Notes: generated by a model not told the origin, from the sequence alone. Shown: positions 9,987 to 22,290, numbered from the stretch's first letter. The stretch: DNA of 64,000 nt from Citrobacter sp. FP75 (GCF_018342065.1 NZ_JAFDOE010000001.1:930001-994000); one strand, 5' to 3'. Translations and numbers: made by a program.

Positions 9987-11126
9987 ATGATTGTTTATCC
10001 GGTTAAACACAGCCCGTTGTTACGTCAGCCTGAACATTTTATTACCCGAGATGCGTTAAAAACGCTCATCAAAAAGGTGACGCATAACCTGGTCAATATC
10101 CATGATGAAAGCGGTGAGTTCTTGCTGCGACTGGATGACGGACGCGTGATTGATACTAAAGGTTGGGCCGGATGGGAGTGGACGCATGGCGTCGGCCTGT
10201 ACGGGATGTATCAGTATTACCAGCAAACTGGCGACGAAACGATGCGTGATATCATCGATGGCTGGTTTGCCGATCGCTTTGCCGAAGGCGCGACCACCAA
10301 AAACGTTAACACCATGGCGCCGTTTTTGACGCTGGCGTATCGCTATGAAGAGACGCGTAATCCGGCATATCTGCCGTGGCTTGACTCCTGGGCTGAGTGG
10401 GCGATGCATGAAATGCCACGTACCGATTTTGGCGGCATGCAGCACATCACATTGGCGGAAGAGAATCATCAGCAGATGTGGGACGACACGCTGATGATGA
10501 CAGTTTTACCGCTGGCGAAGATTGGCAAACTGCTCAACCGCCCCGAGTACGTTGAAGAAGCGACGTATCAGTTCCTGCTGCATGTGCAAAACCTGATGGA
10601 TAAAGAAACGGGCCTGTGGTTCCACGGCTGGAGTTATGAAGGGAACCATAACTTCGCTAACGCCCGCTGGGCGCGCGGCAACAGTTGGTTAACTATCGTT
10701 ATTCCGGAATTTCTTGAGCTGATTGATTTGCCAGAAAATAATGCCGTGCGCCGCTATCTGGTGCAGGTGCTGAATGCACAAATTGCTGCTCTGGCGAAGT
10801 GTCAGGATGAGAGCGGGTTGTGGCATACATTGCTGGACGATCCGCACGCTTATCTGGAGGCCTCGGCTACCGCCGGATTTGCTTATGGGATCCTCAAAGC
10901 GGTACGTAAACGCTATGTCGGTCAGGAATATGCAACGGTGGCAGAAAAGGCGATCAGAGGCATTGTGCAACATATTTCCCCTGAGGGTGAATTGCTGCAC
11001 ACCTCGTTTGGTACCGGAATGGGACACAATCTCGATTTTTACCGCAACATTCCACGGACTTCCATGCCTTACGGACAGGCGATGGCGATGCTGTGTCTTA
11101 CCGAATACTTGCGTAAGTATTTTTGA
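9987..11126 (+). CDS. Glycoside hydrolase family 105-type unsaturated rhamnogalacturonyl hydrolase
   Basis: 379-residue protein without signal peptide, so cytoplasmic. Sequence marks fit the (alpha/alpha)6-barrel of the YteR/YesR/RhiN family: aromatic pocket GWAGWEWTHGVG (59-70), WDDTLMM (165-171, likely catalytic Asp) and the later RWARGNSW block. These enzymes remove the unsaturated galacturonyl residue from the end of lyase-cut rhamnogalacturonan oligosaccharides. It stands alone between flhE and the PBP2 paralogue, with no uptake or lyase gene nearby. The 270-base gap before it holds a KdgR-like site (9791-9809). Its last 29 bases overlap the convergent PBP gene. Family call is firm; the substrate is inferred. 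Confidence 0.85.
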   Translation: MIVYPVKHSPLLRQPEHFITRDALKTLIKKVTHNLVNIHDESGEFLLRLDDGRVIDTKGWAGWEWTHGVGLYGMYQYYQQTGDETMRDIIDGWFADRFAEGATTKNVNTMAPFLTLAYRYEETRNPAYLPWLDSWAEWAMHEMPRTDFGGMQHITLAEENHQQMWDDTLMMTVLPLAKIGKLLNRPEYVEEATYQFLLHVQNLMDKETGLWFHGWSYEGNHNFANARWARGNSWLTIVIPEFLELIDLPENNAVRRYLVQVLNAQIAALAKCQDESGLWHTLLDDPHAYLEASATAGFAYGILKAVRKRYVGQEYATVAEKAIRGIVQHISPEGELLHTSFGTGMGHNLDFYRNIPRTSMPYGQAMAMLCLTEYLRKYF

Positions 11127-13035
11127 TGGCGATGCCCGATGACGTTGCGATCGTCGGGCTTGAATGTGTGACAACATCGGGTTGTGCGCTGTTTTCCTGC
11201 GGCACAAACAGATGATCCATAATCTGACGCATGACCGGCGCGGCGGTGACGCCGTCGCTGCCGCCGTTTTCCAGAATCAATGCCACCGCGACTTTCGGGT
11301 TTTTGTACGGCGCAAACGCGGTATAGAACACGTGGTCACGCAGGCGGATGGGGATCATCTTCGCATTGTAGGTCTGGTTTTCTTTCAGGCTGAAAACCTG
11401 TGAGGTTCCGCTTTTCGCCGCAATTCCGTAAGGTGCGGTATGGAAGAATTTATAACCAGTCCCGTTCGGTGCATTGGCCATGCCAAACATTGCCTCGCGT
11501 ACCAGTCCCCAGTAGGGCGATGAGGCAGAGGCAATTTGCGACTCCGCCATGCTGGCATGATAAGGCGTAACAGATTTGCCGCTCGCTTCATTCTGCAACA
11601 GGTGAGGGGCGATCACTTTCCCGTTGTTAATTAGCGCCACCATCGCTTTTACCATCTGGATCGGCGTAGCAATCCAGTATCCCTGGCCGATGCCGACCGA
11701 AATCGTATCTCCCTGATACCAGGCTTTCTTATGCACTCTTTGCTTCCAGTCGCGACTCGGTAGCAGGCCGTTGTACTCTTCATCAAGATCGATACCGGTG
11801 GGTTTGCCGTAACCAAACTGACTGAGCATGCTGTTGATCCGGTCGATGCCCATCATATACGCCACCTGATAGAAGAACGTATCGGCAGACTCTTCAATCG
11901 CTTTGGTGACATCCAGCATGCCATGACCGGTTTTTTTCCAGTCGCGATAATGACGTTCGGTGCCGGGCAATGTCCAGGTCGGCGCGCCGAAGAAACTGGT
12001 TTGCGGGGTGATAACGCCGTTGAGTAACGCTGACATGGCCATGTACGGTTTAACCGTGGAGGCGGGAGGGTACAAACCTTGAGTGACGCGGTTAATCAAC
12101 GGCAGGTCTTTATCCTGCAGCAGCGTGTTGTATTCCTGGTAGCTGATGCCTTTGACGAACGGATTTGGGTCATAGCTGGGGTTAGAGACCATCGCCAACA
12201 CCGAGCCATCGTGCGGGTCTTCAACCAGCACGGCAGCGCGCTGGCCGACCAGCAGGCTCTCGATGTATTCCTGTAAGTGTAAATCCAGCGTCAGATGGAT
12301 ATCTTTCCCGGCGACGGGCGGCACATCTTTTATCAGGCGCACGATGCGTCCGTGGTTATCGACTTCAACTTCCTGGTAACCTGTTTTACCGTGCAGATCG
12401 TTTTCGTAATAGTGCTCGATCCCCTGCTTGCCAATGTTGTGATCGGCGGCGTAATTTTCCGCCAGCCCCTTTTTATCCAGGGCTTTCAGGTCGCTGTCGT
12501 TGATTTTAGAAACATATCCGAGCACATGCGCCAGTTCTGCGCCATACGGATACTGGCGATCTTCATAGCTGTTGATGGTGACGCCACTGAAATGAAACTG
12601 GTTAACCGAGAAACGGGCAATCTCCACGTCGGTCAGCGCATTTTTGAGCACCACCGGGCGATAGCGGCTGCTGGATTTTAGCTCATGGCGAAACTGATCG
12701 ATATCTTCAGGTGTAAGGTCAACAATCGGTGATAGCTGCTTCAGCAGGGCATCCATATTGTTGATTTTATAAGGGGTAACGGAAATATCGTACCAGGTGA
12801 CGTTGCGCACCAGCGGGATACCGTTGCGATCGTAAATGATGCCGCGCGTTGGGGCGACAGGCAGCATTTTGATGTCATTGGCATTTGAGCGGGTGGTGTA
12901 ATATTGGTGCTCGCGAATTTGTAAATTGTAAAGGTTGTAAATCAGGATGCCAAAACAGATGACCACCAGGCCAAAGGCTACTATCACACGCCGCTTGAAG
13001 AGTTTCTCTTCCGCCTCAAAATCTCTGAATGTCAT
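11098..13035 (-). CDS. Second class B penicillin-binding protein of PBP2 type (PBP2SAL-like)
   Basis: 645-residue peptidoglycan DD-transpeptidase of the MrdA/PBP2 class. It has one N-terminal membrane helix (about 16-38), the pedestal domain, and the transpeptidase motifs S326-T-V-K329, S383-A-D385 and K541-S-G-T544. The canonical mrdA sits with rodA elsewhere in enteric genomes; here there is no rodA, only argS and a glycosidase as neighbours. From memory, Salmonella carries an alternative PBP2 (STM1910, PBP2SAL) between flhE and argS that works at acidic pH; location and family agree. Transcribed leftward, with its stop 29 bases inside the 3' end of the GH105 gene. Confidence 0.9.
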   Translation of the reverse strand: MTFRDFEAEEKLFKRRVIVAFGLVVICFGILIYNLYNLQIREHQYYTTRSNANDIKMLPVAPTRGIIYDRNGIPLVRNVTWYDISVTPYKINNMDALLKQLSPIVDLTPEDIDQFRHELKSSSRYRPVVLKNALTDVEIARFSVNQFHFSGVTINSYEDRQYPYGAELAHVLGYVSKINDSDLKALDKKGLAENYAADHNIGKQGIEHYYENDLHGKTGYQEVEVDNHGRIVRLIKDVPPVAGKDIHLTLDLHLQEYIESLLVGQRAAVLVEDPHDGSVLAMVSNPSYDPNPFVKGISYQEYNTLLQDKDLPLINRVTQGLYPPASTVKPYMAMSALLNGVITPQTSFFGAPTWTLPGTERHYRDWKKTGHGMLDVTKAIEESADTFFYQVAYMMGIDRINSMLSQFGYGKPTGIDLDEEYNGLLPSRDWKQRVHKKAWYQGDTISVGIGQGYWIATPIQMVKAMVALINNGKVIAPHLLQNEASGKSVTPYHASMAESQIASASSPYWGLVREAMFGMANAPNGTGYKFFHTAPYGIAAKSGTSQVFSLKENQTYNAKMIPIRLRDHVFYTAFAPYKNPKVAVALILENGGSDGVTAAPVMRQIMDHLFVPQENSAQPDVVTHSSPTIATSSGIAIKNTYASIR

Positions 13036-13167
13036 TGACCCGTACCCGATTAATTTGCCGCCTAATGATACGGAGGCTTATTCGGGATGACAGACAAAAT
13101 ATGTTCCATATCTCTACGGAAATGTGTCATTCCTTGTGAGTTGTTACAGATTGCCCTTTACGGCAAT

Positions 13168-13203
13168 AAAAAAGGCCTGAGTGCGTTATCCGAACTCAGG
13201 CCT
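13168..13203 (-). terminator. Intrinsic terminator of argS
   Basis: On the minus strand AGGCCTGAGT, an 11-base loop and ACTCAGGCCT form a perfect 10-bp stem followed by a run of T (A run at 13168-13173 on the plus strand). It lies 15 bases after the argS stop. Confidence 0.93.
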
Positions 13204-13218
13204 GATTTATTTGCGCAC

Positions 13219-14952
13219 TTACATGCGTTCTACGGTTTCGATACCCAGCGTATCCAGACCCAGCTTCAGCGTTTTCGCCGTCAGCTGCGCCAGCTTCAGG
13301 CGGCTGTTACGAATGTCTTCGTTCTCAGCGCTGAGGATCGGGCAATGTTCGTAGAAGCCAGAGAACAGGCCGGCAAGATCGTACAGGTAGGCACACATGA
13401 CGTGCGGCGTGCCTTCACGTGCGACAACGGTCAGCGTCTCTTCAAACTGCAGCAGACGCGCTGCCAGCTGGGCTTCACGATCTTCACTGATGATGACGCT
13501 GGCGTTGGCAAGTGCGCTTTCGTCGATATCCGCTTTACGGAACACGGACAGTACGCGGGTGTAGGCATACTGCATGTACGGCGCGGTATTGCCTTCGAAC
13601 GCCAGCATGTTGTCCCAGTCGAAGATGTAATCGGTGGTACGGTTTTTTGACAAATCCGCATACTTCACCGCGCCGATACCGACCGCATTCGCCAGTTTTT
13701 CCAGCTCGTCGGCAGGCATGTCCGGGTTCTTCTCTGCCACCAGACGACGTGCGCGCTCCAGCGCTTCATCCAGCAGATCGGCCAGTTTGACCGTGCCGCC
13801 AGCACGCGTTTTGAACGGTTTACCGTCTTTGCCGAGCATCATGCCGAACATGTGGTGTTCCAGCGGTACGGAGTCCGGCACATAACCGGCTTTACGCACG
13901 ATGGTCCATGCCTGCATTAGATGCTGATGCTGACGGGAGTCGATGTAATACAACACGCGATCGGCATGCAGCGTTTCGTAACGATATTTAGCGCAGGCGA
14001 TGTCGGTAGTGGTGTACAAATAGCCGCCATCTTTCTTCTGAATGATGACGCCCATCGGTTCACCTTCCTTGTTCTTATACTCATCAAGGAATACGACGGT
14101 AGCGCCTTCGCTCTCAACGGCCAGACCTTTGGCTTTCAGGTCGGCAACAATGCCTGGCAGCATCGGGTTGTACAGGCTTTCACCCATCACATCGTCGCGG
14201 GTCAGAGTGACGTTCAGACGATCGTAGGTAAGCTGGTTTTGCGACATGGTAATGTCGACCAGTTTGCGCCACATTTCGCGGAAATAAGTATCGCCACCCT
14301 GTAATTTCACTACATAGCTACGGGCACGCTCTGCGAATTCTTCATCTTCGTCGTAATGTTTTTTCGCATCGCGGTAAAAACCTTCAAGATCGGCTAACGC
14401 CATCTCTCCGGCATTTTCCTGTTGCTGCTTTTCCAGCCACGCGATGAGCATACCGAACTGGGTACCCCAGTCGCCAACGTGGTTTGCGCGAATGACCTTA
14501 TGACCGAGAAATTCCAGCGTCCGGACAGCGGCATCACCGATGATGGTGGAGCGCAGGTGACCTACGTGCATCTCTTTCGCCACGTTTGGCGCAGAGTAGT
14601 CAACAACGATAGTCTGCTTCTCAGGCTGTGCTACGCCCAGACGATCGGACGTCAGCGCCTGCTGCACGTGCTGTGCCAGGAATGCCGGGTCGAGGAAAAT
14701 ATTGATAAAGCCCGGACCAGCGATTTCGACCTTGCTGGCAATCCCGTTGAGATCCAGATGAGTCAGTACCTGCTCAGCCAGTTGTCGCGGCGCCATACCC
14801 AGTTTTTTAGCAACTGCCATCATGCCGTTGGCCTGATAGTCGCCGAACTGTACTTTTGCTGACTGACGAACCTGAGGTTCGCAATCTGCAGGCGCACCTG
14901 CAGCAATCATGGCCTGACGGACTTTTTCTGAGAGAAGAGCCTGAATATTCAC
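13219..14952 (-). CDS. argS: Arginine-tRNA ligase
   Basis: 577-residue class I aminoacyl-tRNA synthetase that charges tRNA-Arg. It has the N-terminal Add-1 domain, the HIGH-type signature [13 protein letters not shown] at about 123-135 (HVGH), and lacks a strict KMSKS, as is usual for ArgRS. The C-terminal anticodon-binding helical domain ends in LGIETVERM. Length equals E. coli ArgS. Single gene: a terminator follows and its promoter lies in the 238-base gap shared with yecM on the other strand. Confidence 0.97.
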   Translation of the reverse strand: MNIQALLSEKVRQAMIAAGAPADCEPQVRQSAKVQFGDYQANGMMAVAKKLGMAPRQLAEQVLTHLDLNGIASKVEIAGPGFINIFLDPAFLAQHVQQALTSDRLGVAQPEKQTIVVDYSAPNVAKEMHVGHLRSTIIGDAAVRTLEFLGHKVIRANHVGDWGTQFGMLIAWLEKQQQENAGEMALADLEGFYRDAKKHYDEDEEFAERARSYVVKLQGGDTYFREMWRKLVDITMSQNQLTYDRLNVTLTRDDVMGESLYNPMLPGIVADLKAKGLAVESEGATVVFLDEYKNKEGEPMGVIIQKKDGGYLYTTTDIACAKYRYETLHADRVLYYIDSRQHQHLMQAWTIVRKAGYVPDSVPLEHHMFGMMLGKDGKPFKTRAGGTVKLADLLDEALERARRLVAEKNPDMPADELEKLANAVGIGAVKYADLSKNRTTDYIFDWDNMLAFEGNTAPYMQYAYTRVLSVFRKADIDESALANASVIISEDREAQLAARLLQFEETLTVVAREGTPHVMCAYLYDLAGLFSGFYEHCPILSAENEDIRNSRLKLAQLTAKTLKLGLDTLGIETVERM

Positions 14953-15190
14953 CGGAATACCTTACATTTATGAAGCGGATTAAAATTCACCGCACCAGTT
15001 TAAGAATTTAGGGCGGGAGTATACTGCAAATGCCCGTTGTCGTCAGCATTGCGAGCACCGCCAGCAGCCTGAAATATAAACAATGCCATTGCGTATAATT
15101 ATTCATATGACGTTCGAAAAAATCATCGGTTGGATGGGACTGCGCAACAGAGTAAATTATCGGCTTTGAACATGGATATGAGCATTCAAT

Positions 15191-15757
15191 ATGGCGAACT
15201 GGCAAACTGTTGCTGAACTGCATGATATTTCGGCAGATGTAGGACATTTCACTCAGGCGTTAACAGAACTTTCCACCCGTCTGGGTCTGGATGTCGCACC
15301 GCTTGACGCCGATCACATCTCTTTGCGCTGCCATCAGAATACGACCGCAGAGCGCTGGCGTCGCGGGTTTGAACAGTGCGGCGAGCTGCTGTCGGAAAAT
15401 ATTATCAACGGCAGACCGATTTGCCTGTTCAAACTGGATGAGCCGGTTTGCGTGGCACACTGGCAGTTTTCTATTGTGGAATTACCATGGCCGGGTGAAA
15501 AACGCTACCCGCACGAGGGTTGGGAACATATTGAAATTGTTCTGCCGGGCGACCCGGAAACGCTAAATGCGCGGGCGCTGGCGTTGCTTTCCGATGAAGG
15601 ATTGAGTCAGCCCGGGATCTTTGTCAAAACCAGTTCGCCGAAAGGCGAGCGTGAGCGTTTACCGAATCCGACGCTGGCGGTCAGCGATGGCAGCGTGACC
15701 ATTAAGTTTCATCCGTGGTCAATTGAAACGATTGTGGCAAGCGAACAACAGGAGTAA
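15191..15757 (+). CDS. yecM: YecM family VOC-like protein
   Basis: 188-residue cytoplasmic protein of the YecM family, whose fold resembles vicinal-oxygen-chelate metalloenzymes. Candidate metal ligands are His43 in HISLRCH and the [13 protein letters not shown] block near residue 107. The biochemical role is unknown. It ends two bases before cutC and is surely cotranscribed with it, as in E. coli. A TATAAT at 15094-15099 is a possible -10 element for the pair. Confidence 0.92.
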   Translation: MANWQTVAELHDISADVGHFTQALTELSTRLGLDVAPLDADHISLRCHQNTTAERWRRGFEQCGELLSENIINGRPICLFKLDEPVCVAHWQFSIVELPWPGEKRYPHEGWEHIEIVLPGDPETLNARALALLSDEGLSQPGIFVKTSSPKGERERLPNPTLAVSDGSVTIKFHPWSIETIVASEQQE

Positions 15758-15759
15758 GC

Positions 15760-16506
15760 ATGGCACTGCTGGAAATCTGCTGTTACAGCATGGAGTGTGC
15801 GCTGACGGCGCAGCAAAATGGCGCGGATCGTATTGAATTGTGCTCGGCGCCCAAAGAAGGGGGCTTAACGCCGTCGCTGGGCGTATTGCGTACTGTACGT
15901 CAACATATCGATATTCCCGTCAATCCGATTATCCGCCCGCGCGGGGGAGATTTTTGCTATACCGACGGTGAATTTGCCGCCATGCTTGATGATATTGCCA
16001 TGGTCAGAGAACTTGGGTTCTCCGGGCTGGTGACCGGGTTATTGGATGTTGATGGCAACGTCGATATGCTGCGTATGGAAAAAATTATGGCGATCGCCGG
16101 TCCGCTAAAGGTTACGTTTCATCGGGCCTTTGATATGTGTGCCAACCCATTAAATGCGCTGAAAAATTTATCTGAGTTGGGGGTCGCCAGAGTGCTGACT
16201 TCCGGGCAAAAATCAGACGCGCAGCAAGGTTTAACAAAAATAATGGAACTTATTGCACAGCCCGGTGCTCCAATCATTATGGCCGGAGCGGGGGTTCGCG
16301 CCGCGAATGTGTCGCAGTTTCTCGACGCCGGAGTGCAGGAAGTCCACAGTTCTGCCGGAGTATGGATGGCTTCACCCATGCGTTATCGCAATGCGGGGTT
16401 GTCGATGTCTTCGGATGCGCAAGCGGATGAATATTCTCGCTATGCGGTAGACGGGGCGGCGGTTGCTGAAATGAAAGCGATTATTGCACTCCATCAAGCC
16501 AGCTGA
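15760..16506 (+). CDS. cutC: CutC family protein
   Basis: 248-residue TIM-barrel protein. It opens with [25 protein letters not shown] and ends with the HSSAG segment near residue 197, both typical of CutC. It was first linked to copper tolerance in E. coli, but that effect was later traced to the sRNA MicL encoded at its 3' end (established work on MicL/lpp), so a direct role of the protein in copper handling is doubtful. Second gene of yecM-cutC; the following terminator is shared with MicL. In E. coli torYZ come next; here cmoB does. Confidence 0.95.
   Translation: MALLEICCYSMECALTAQQNGADRIELCSAPKEGGLTPSLGVLRTVRQHIDIPVNPIIRPRGGDFCYTDGEFAAMLDDIAMVRELGFSGLVTGLLDVDGNVDMLRMEKIMAIAGPLKVTFHRAFDMCANPLNALKNLSELGVARVLTSGQKSDAQQGLTKIMELIAQPGAPIIMAGAGVRAANVSQFLDAGVQEVHSSAGVWMASPMRYRNAGLSMSSDAQADEYSRYAVDGAAVAEMKAIIALHQAS
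16245..16273 (+). promoter_or_regulatory. Sigma-E promoter for MicL inside cutC
   Basis: GGAACTT at 16245-16251 equals the sigma-E -35 consensus; TCCAA at 16269-16273, 17 bases on, is an acceptable -10. A start near 16280 would give a transcript of about 306 bases to the terminator, close to the 308 nt known for E. coli MicL. Confidence 0.75.
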
Positions 16507-16585
16507 TTTTTACCGTTGCATCATGTCGCCCAATATGATGCTTGCTCGTACCAGGCCCCTGCCATTTCAACAGGGGCCTTTTTTT
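16280..16585 (+). ncRNA. micL: sRNA MicL (RyeF), envelope-stress repressor of lpp
   Basis: The sigma-E-type promoter within cutC, the conserved 3' UTR after the cutC stop (16507-16585) and the strong terminator reproduce the MicL gene. In E. coli the long transcript is processed to an 80-nt form (MicL-S) that represses translation of the abundant outer-membrane lipoprotein Lpp. The processed form would start at about 16506. The 5' end is estimated from the promoter spacing. Confidence 0.75.
16553..16585 (+). terminator. Terminator of cutC and MicL
   Basis: AGGCCCCTG (16553-16561) pairs perfectly with CAGGGGCCT (16571-16579) across a 9-base loop, followed by seven T. Confidence 0.95.
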
Positions 16586-16596
16586 ATCTTTCATAT

Positions 16597-16637
16597 TTCA
16601 AGCCGCAGCGGTGTTGGCTGCCTTGCTGCAACTTGAA
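16597..16637. repeat. Imperfect palindromic intergenic element
   Basis: The ends TTCAAGCCGCAGC and GCTGCAACTTGAA are inverted copies matching at 11 of 13 positions around a short GTTGGCTG core. It resembles small palindromes with TTCAAG ends that I recall from enterobacterial intergenic regions. No T tract. It lies between the cutC terminator and the cmoB stop. Confidence 0.55.
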
Positions 16638-16673
16638 CTATTTTGGAGAAAATGTGCCACCAGTCAAAAATGA

Positions 16674-18818
<2,145 letters not shown>

Positions 18819-18870
18819 ACAAACTCCCTTTTAAAATGGCTGCTGGCATTGACTATGATAGGTGGCATTT

Positions 18871-19689
18871 TCAGAAAAGAGAAGATTGCTGTGGAATAGA
18901 CGGTGCTGATCCGATCTCTGGCAGAGCACTGCGTAAATCTGCCCATAGCGTATCAACAAGCTCTGGAGCCTGCGCGATATCCGGCGTATGCAAAAAAAGA
19001 TACGGCGTCGTGGTCTGTGCCCAGAGCGGCAGTTTTTTAAGCCAGGCCGCGAATAATTCCCGGTTCTGCGCCATATCATCGCTGCCGATAAAGCGCACCA
19101 TCGGATTGTTTGCCGTCACCACGGCATGTACCGGGACTTTCGGTTTTTTGCGCTGGGCATCACGTATCGCTTCAGTATGCGGAATTGCAGCATGCACCGG
19201 GCGACTGTCTAAAATCACCCGATTGACTCCGCGCTCGTGTAAACCACGATTGAATAGCTGCTCGGCTTCACCTTTGGCAAAGAATTCAGGATGACGAACC
19301 TCAACACCGTAGGTAAACGATGTGGGCAGTGCATCGAGAAATGCCCACAGAGCAGGGAGGTCGCGTGGGGAAAAGGTGGCGGGCAACTGCAACCAGTACT
19401 CTCCGATACGGGTTTCCAGCGGCGACATACGGGTTAAAAATTCCTGCACCAAATCATCACAGTTACGCAGCGCGGCCTGGTGCGAAATGGTGGCCGGAAA
19501 TTTAAAGCAGAAGCGAAAGTCGTCGGAGGTTTGCGCCAGCCAGCGTGCAACAATCTCGGCTTTTGGCAGTGCGTAAAGCGTGGTGTTACCCTCCACACAG
19601 TTAAAATGGCGGGCATATTCTTCAAGGCTGGTGATCCCCAGGCGCACCCACTTTGGGTGCGACCACTGCGGCAAGCCGATATAAATCAT
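18871..19689 (-). CDS. yecE: DUF72 family protein YecE
   Basis: 272-residue cytoplasmic protein of the widespread DUF72 family, predicted TIM-barrel, function unknown. It starts [14 protein letters not shown] and has the family blocks [10 protein letters not shown] and [10 protein letters not shown]. Same length as E. coli YecE. Its start overlaps the end of yecD by four bases, so the two are translationally coupled; nothing in the pair tells the reaction. Confidence 0.93.
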   Translation of the reverse strand: MIYIGLPQWSHPKWVRLGITSLEEYARHFNCVEGNTTLYALPKAEIVARWLAQTSDDFRFCFKFPATISHQAALRNCDDLVQEFLTRMSPLETRIGEYWLQLPATFSPRDLPALWAFLDALPTSFTYGVEVRHPEFFAKGEAEQLFNRGLHERGVNRVILDSRPVHAAIPHTEAIRDAQRKKPKVPVHAVVTANNPMVRFIGSDDMAQNRELFAAWLKKLPLWAQTTTPYLFLHTPDIAQAPELVDTLWADLRSALPEIGSAPSIPQQSSLF

Positions 19690-20252
19690 AGCGCGTGCAG
19701 GATCTCGTCGACGCTGCGCACACGCGCTATGCGCGGGAAGATATGCGCCATGCTGCCCTGATGCTGATCGGCACTGGCCGCGCTGCAGGCATCTTCGGCA
19801 ATCACCAGGTTAAAGCCCAGCTCCCAGGCGTTACGCGCCGTGGATTCAACGCCGATGTTGGTGGAGATGCCGCACAAGACAATAGTATCAACGCCCCGAC
19901 GGCGCAGCTGTAGCTCGAGGTCGGTGCCGTAAAATGCGCCCCACTGGCGTTTGGTGATCTCAATGTCACTGGCGTGTTTACCCAGCGCCGTTGGATAATC
20001 CCACCAGTTTGCGGGAAGCGCTTTTGCCGCAGCCTGGGCGTCAACCGGCTGTTTCAGGGCCTCTGCGTAATCGTCAGACCAGCCGACGCGAACCATCACT
20101 ACCGGTGAACCCTGAGCACGGAAGTGTTCCGCCAGACGCGCGGCGCGGGTAACCACGTCGCTTGCCGAATGAGGGCCGCCGGCGAAGGGCAGGATCCCTT
20201 CCTGCAGGTCAATAACGACAAGGGCGGTTGTTTTAGCGTTCAGTTCCAGCAT
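19686..20252 (-). CDS. yecD: Isochorismatase-family hydrolase YecD
   Basis: 188-residue cysteine hydrolase fold. The catalytic triad positions of the family appear as Asp15 (VVIDLQEG), a Lys near residue 105 (TKRQWGAF) and Cys139 in [16 protein letters not shown]. Substrate unknown; isochorismate is unlikely because no siderophore genes are near. First gene of yecDE, divergent from aspS over a 264-base gap. Confidence 0.93.
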   Translation of the reverse strand: MLELNAKTTALVVIDLQEGILPFAGGPHSASDVVTRAARLAEHFRAQGSPVVMVRVGWSDDYAEALKQPVDAQAAAKALPANWWDYPTALGKHASDIEITKRQWGAFYGTDLELQLRRRGVDTIVLCGISTNIGVESTARNAWELGFNLVIAEDACSAASADQHQGSMAHIFPRIARVRSVDEILHAL

Positions 20253-20385
20253 GGTGGCTCCAGTAAAAAAAGAATTCCGTTACACCTTAATCGCGATTGT
20301 GTGTGAAAGGGGCGACAATTTTTGTTATTTTTTGTGAGATTACGCAATACCCGCGTAGGAAACACGCGTACAGTCAGTACCGGAC

Positions 20386-20414
20386 TTATCGTGCGGCAGA
20401 ATTTCCAGTATAAT
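20386..20414 (+). promoter_or_regulatory. Candidate sigma-70 promoter of aspS
   Basis: TATAAT at 20409-20414 is a perfect -10. The hexamer 17 bases upstream (TTATCG, 20386-20391) is a weak -35. The start would fall near 20421, about 95 bases before the aspS ATG. Confidence 0.5.
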
Positions 20415-20516
20415 AGCCGCCTTTTTTCATTCAGTTGTGACATTCAGCTAAAGCTGCGACTTAGTCATCTGCAAGGCAGGTGACAATCCGCCTGCGGCAA
20501 AGTTAAGGGATATCTC

Positions 20517-22289
20517 ATGCGTACAGAATATTGCGGACAGCTACGTCTGTCCCACGAGGGGCAGCAGGTGACTCTGTGTGGTTGGGTCAACCGTCGTCGT
20601 GATCTTGGTAGCCTGATCTTTATCGATATGCGCGACCGCGAAGGTATCGTGCAGGTATTTTTCGATCCGGACCGTGCGGATGCGTTAAAGCTGGCCTCCG
20701 AACTGCGTAATGAGTTCTGCATCCAGGTTACGGGCACCGTGCGTGCGCGTGACGCGAAAAACGTCAACGCCGATATGGCGACCGGCGAAATTGAAGTTCT
20801 GGCTTCCTCTCTGACTATCATCAACCGTTCAGAATCACTGCCGCTGGACTCTAACCACGTTAACACCGAAGAAGCGCGTCTGAAGTATCGCTATCTGGAT
20901 CTGCGTCGCCCGGAAATGGCACAGCGTTTAAAAACCCGCGCCAAAATTACCAGCCTGGTACGTCGCTTTATGGACGAGCACGGTTTCCTCGACATCGAAA
21001 CCCCGATGCTGACCAAGGCAACCCCGGAAGGCGCACGTGACTATCTGGTGCCTTCTCGCGTACATAAAGGTAAATTCTACGCGCTGCCGCAGTCCCCGCA
21101 GCTGTTTAAACAGCTGCTGATGATGTCCGGCTTTGACCGTTACTATCAGATAGTAAAATGCTTCCGTGACGAAGACTTACGTGCGGACCGTCAGCCTGAA
21201 TTTACCCAGATCGACGTTGAGACTTCTTTCATGACCGCGCCGCAGGTGCGTGAAGTGATGGAAGCGTTAGTACGTAATTTGTGGCTGGAAGTGAAAGGTG
21301 TGGATCTGGGTGATTTCCCGATCATGACCTTTGCCGAAGCTGAGCGTCGTTACGGTTCTGATAAACCGGACCTGCGTAACCCGATGGAACTGGTTGACGT
21401 TGCTGACTTGCTGAAATCTGTCGATTTCGCCGTCTTCTCTGGCCCGGCTAACGATGCGAAAGGTCGCGTAGCTGCGCTACGTGTACCGGGCGGGGCGAGC
21501 TTAAGCCGTAAGCAGATCGACGATTACGGTAACTTCATCAAGATCTACGGCGCAAAAGGCCTGGCTTACATCAAGGTCACCGAACGTGCGAAAGGCCTGG
21601 AAGGGATCACCAGTCCTGTGGCTAAGTTCCTGAACGCAGAAATTGTCGAAGCGATTCTTGAGCGCACTGGCGCACAAGACGGTGACATGATTTTCTTCGG
21701 TGCCGACAACAAGAAAGTGGTTGCCGACTCAATGGGCGCACTGCGTCTGAAACTGGGTAAAGATCTGAACCTGACCGACGAGACCAAATGGGCGCCGCTG
21801 TGGGTTATTGACTTCCCGATGTTTGAAGACGACGGTGAAGGCGGCCTGACCGCGATGCACCATCCGTTTACCGCACCGAAAGACATGACTGCCGCTGAGC
21901 TGAAAGCCGCGCCGGAAGAGGCTGTTGCCAACGCTTACGATATGGTTATCAACGGCTACGAAGTGGGCGGCGGTTCTGTGCGTATCCACAATGGCGACAT
22001 GCAGCAAACCGTGTTTGGTATTCTGGGCATTAACGAGCAAGAGCAGCGCGAGAAGTTCGGCTTCCTGCTGGACGCGCTGAAATACGGTACTCCGCCGCAC
22101 GCGGGCCTGGCGTTTGGTCTGGATCGTCTGACCATGCTGCTGACCGGTACCGATAATATTCGTGACGTTATTGCCTTCCCGAAAACCACGGCTGCCGCGT
22201 GTCTGATGACCGAAGCGCCAAGCTTTGCCAACGAAGCTGCGCTGGCTGAACTGGGCATTCAGGTTGTGAAGAAGGCCGAGAATAACTGA
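20517..22289 (+). CDS. aspS: Aspartate-tRNA ligase
   Basis: 590-residue class II synthetase, the bacterial AspRS type. An N-terminal OB-fold binds the anticodon ([21 protein letters not shown]), the core has motif 2 ([18 protein letters not shown], about 217-234) and motif 3 ([13 protein letters not shown], about 530-542), and a GAD insertion lies at about 290-420. Same length as E. coli AspS. It begins a run aspS-nudB-yebC-ruvC on the plus strand with short gaps. Confidence 0.98.
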   Translation: MRTEYCGQLRLSHEGQQVTLCGWVNRRRDLGSLIFIDMRDREGIVQVFFDPDRADALKLASELRNEFCIQVTGTVRARDAKNVNADMATGEIEVLASSLTIINRSESLPLDSNHVNTEEARLKYRYLDLRRPEMAQRLKTRAKITSLVRRFMDEHGFLDIETPMLTKATPEGARDYLVPSRVHKGKFYALPQSPQLFKQLLMMSGFDRYYQIVKCFRDEDLRADRQPEFTQIDVETSFMTAPQVREVMEALVRNLWLEVKGVDLGDFPIMTFAEAERRYGSDKPDLRNPMELVDVADLLKSVDFAVFSGPANDAKGRVAALRVPGGASLSRKQIDDYGNFIKIYGAKGLAYIKVTERAKGLEGITSPVAKFLNAEIVEAILERTGAQDGDMIFFGADNKKVVADSMGALRLKLGKDLNLTDETKWAPLWVIDFPMFEDDGEGGLTAMHHPFTAPKDMTAAELKAAPEEAVANAYDMVINGYEVGGGSVRIHNGDMQQTVFGILGINEQEQREKFGFLLDALKYGTPPHAGLAFGLDRLTMLLTGTDNIRDVIAFPKTTAAACLMTEAPSFANEAALAELGIQVVKKAENN

Positions 22290-22290
22290 T

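Noticed and set aside
14422-14862. Plus-strand open frame of 146 codons inside argS
   Set aside because: Entirely within argS, without ribosome site or recognisable product.
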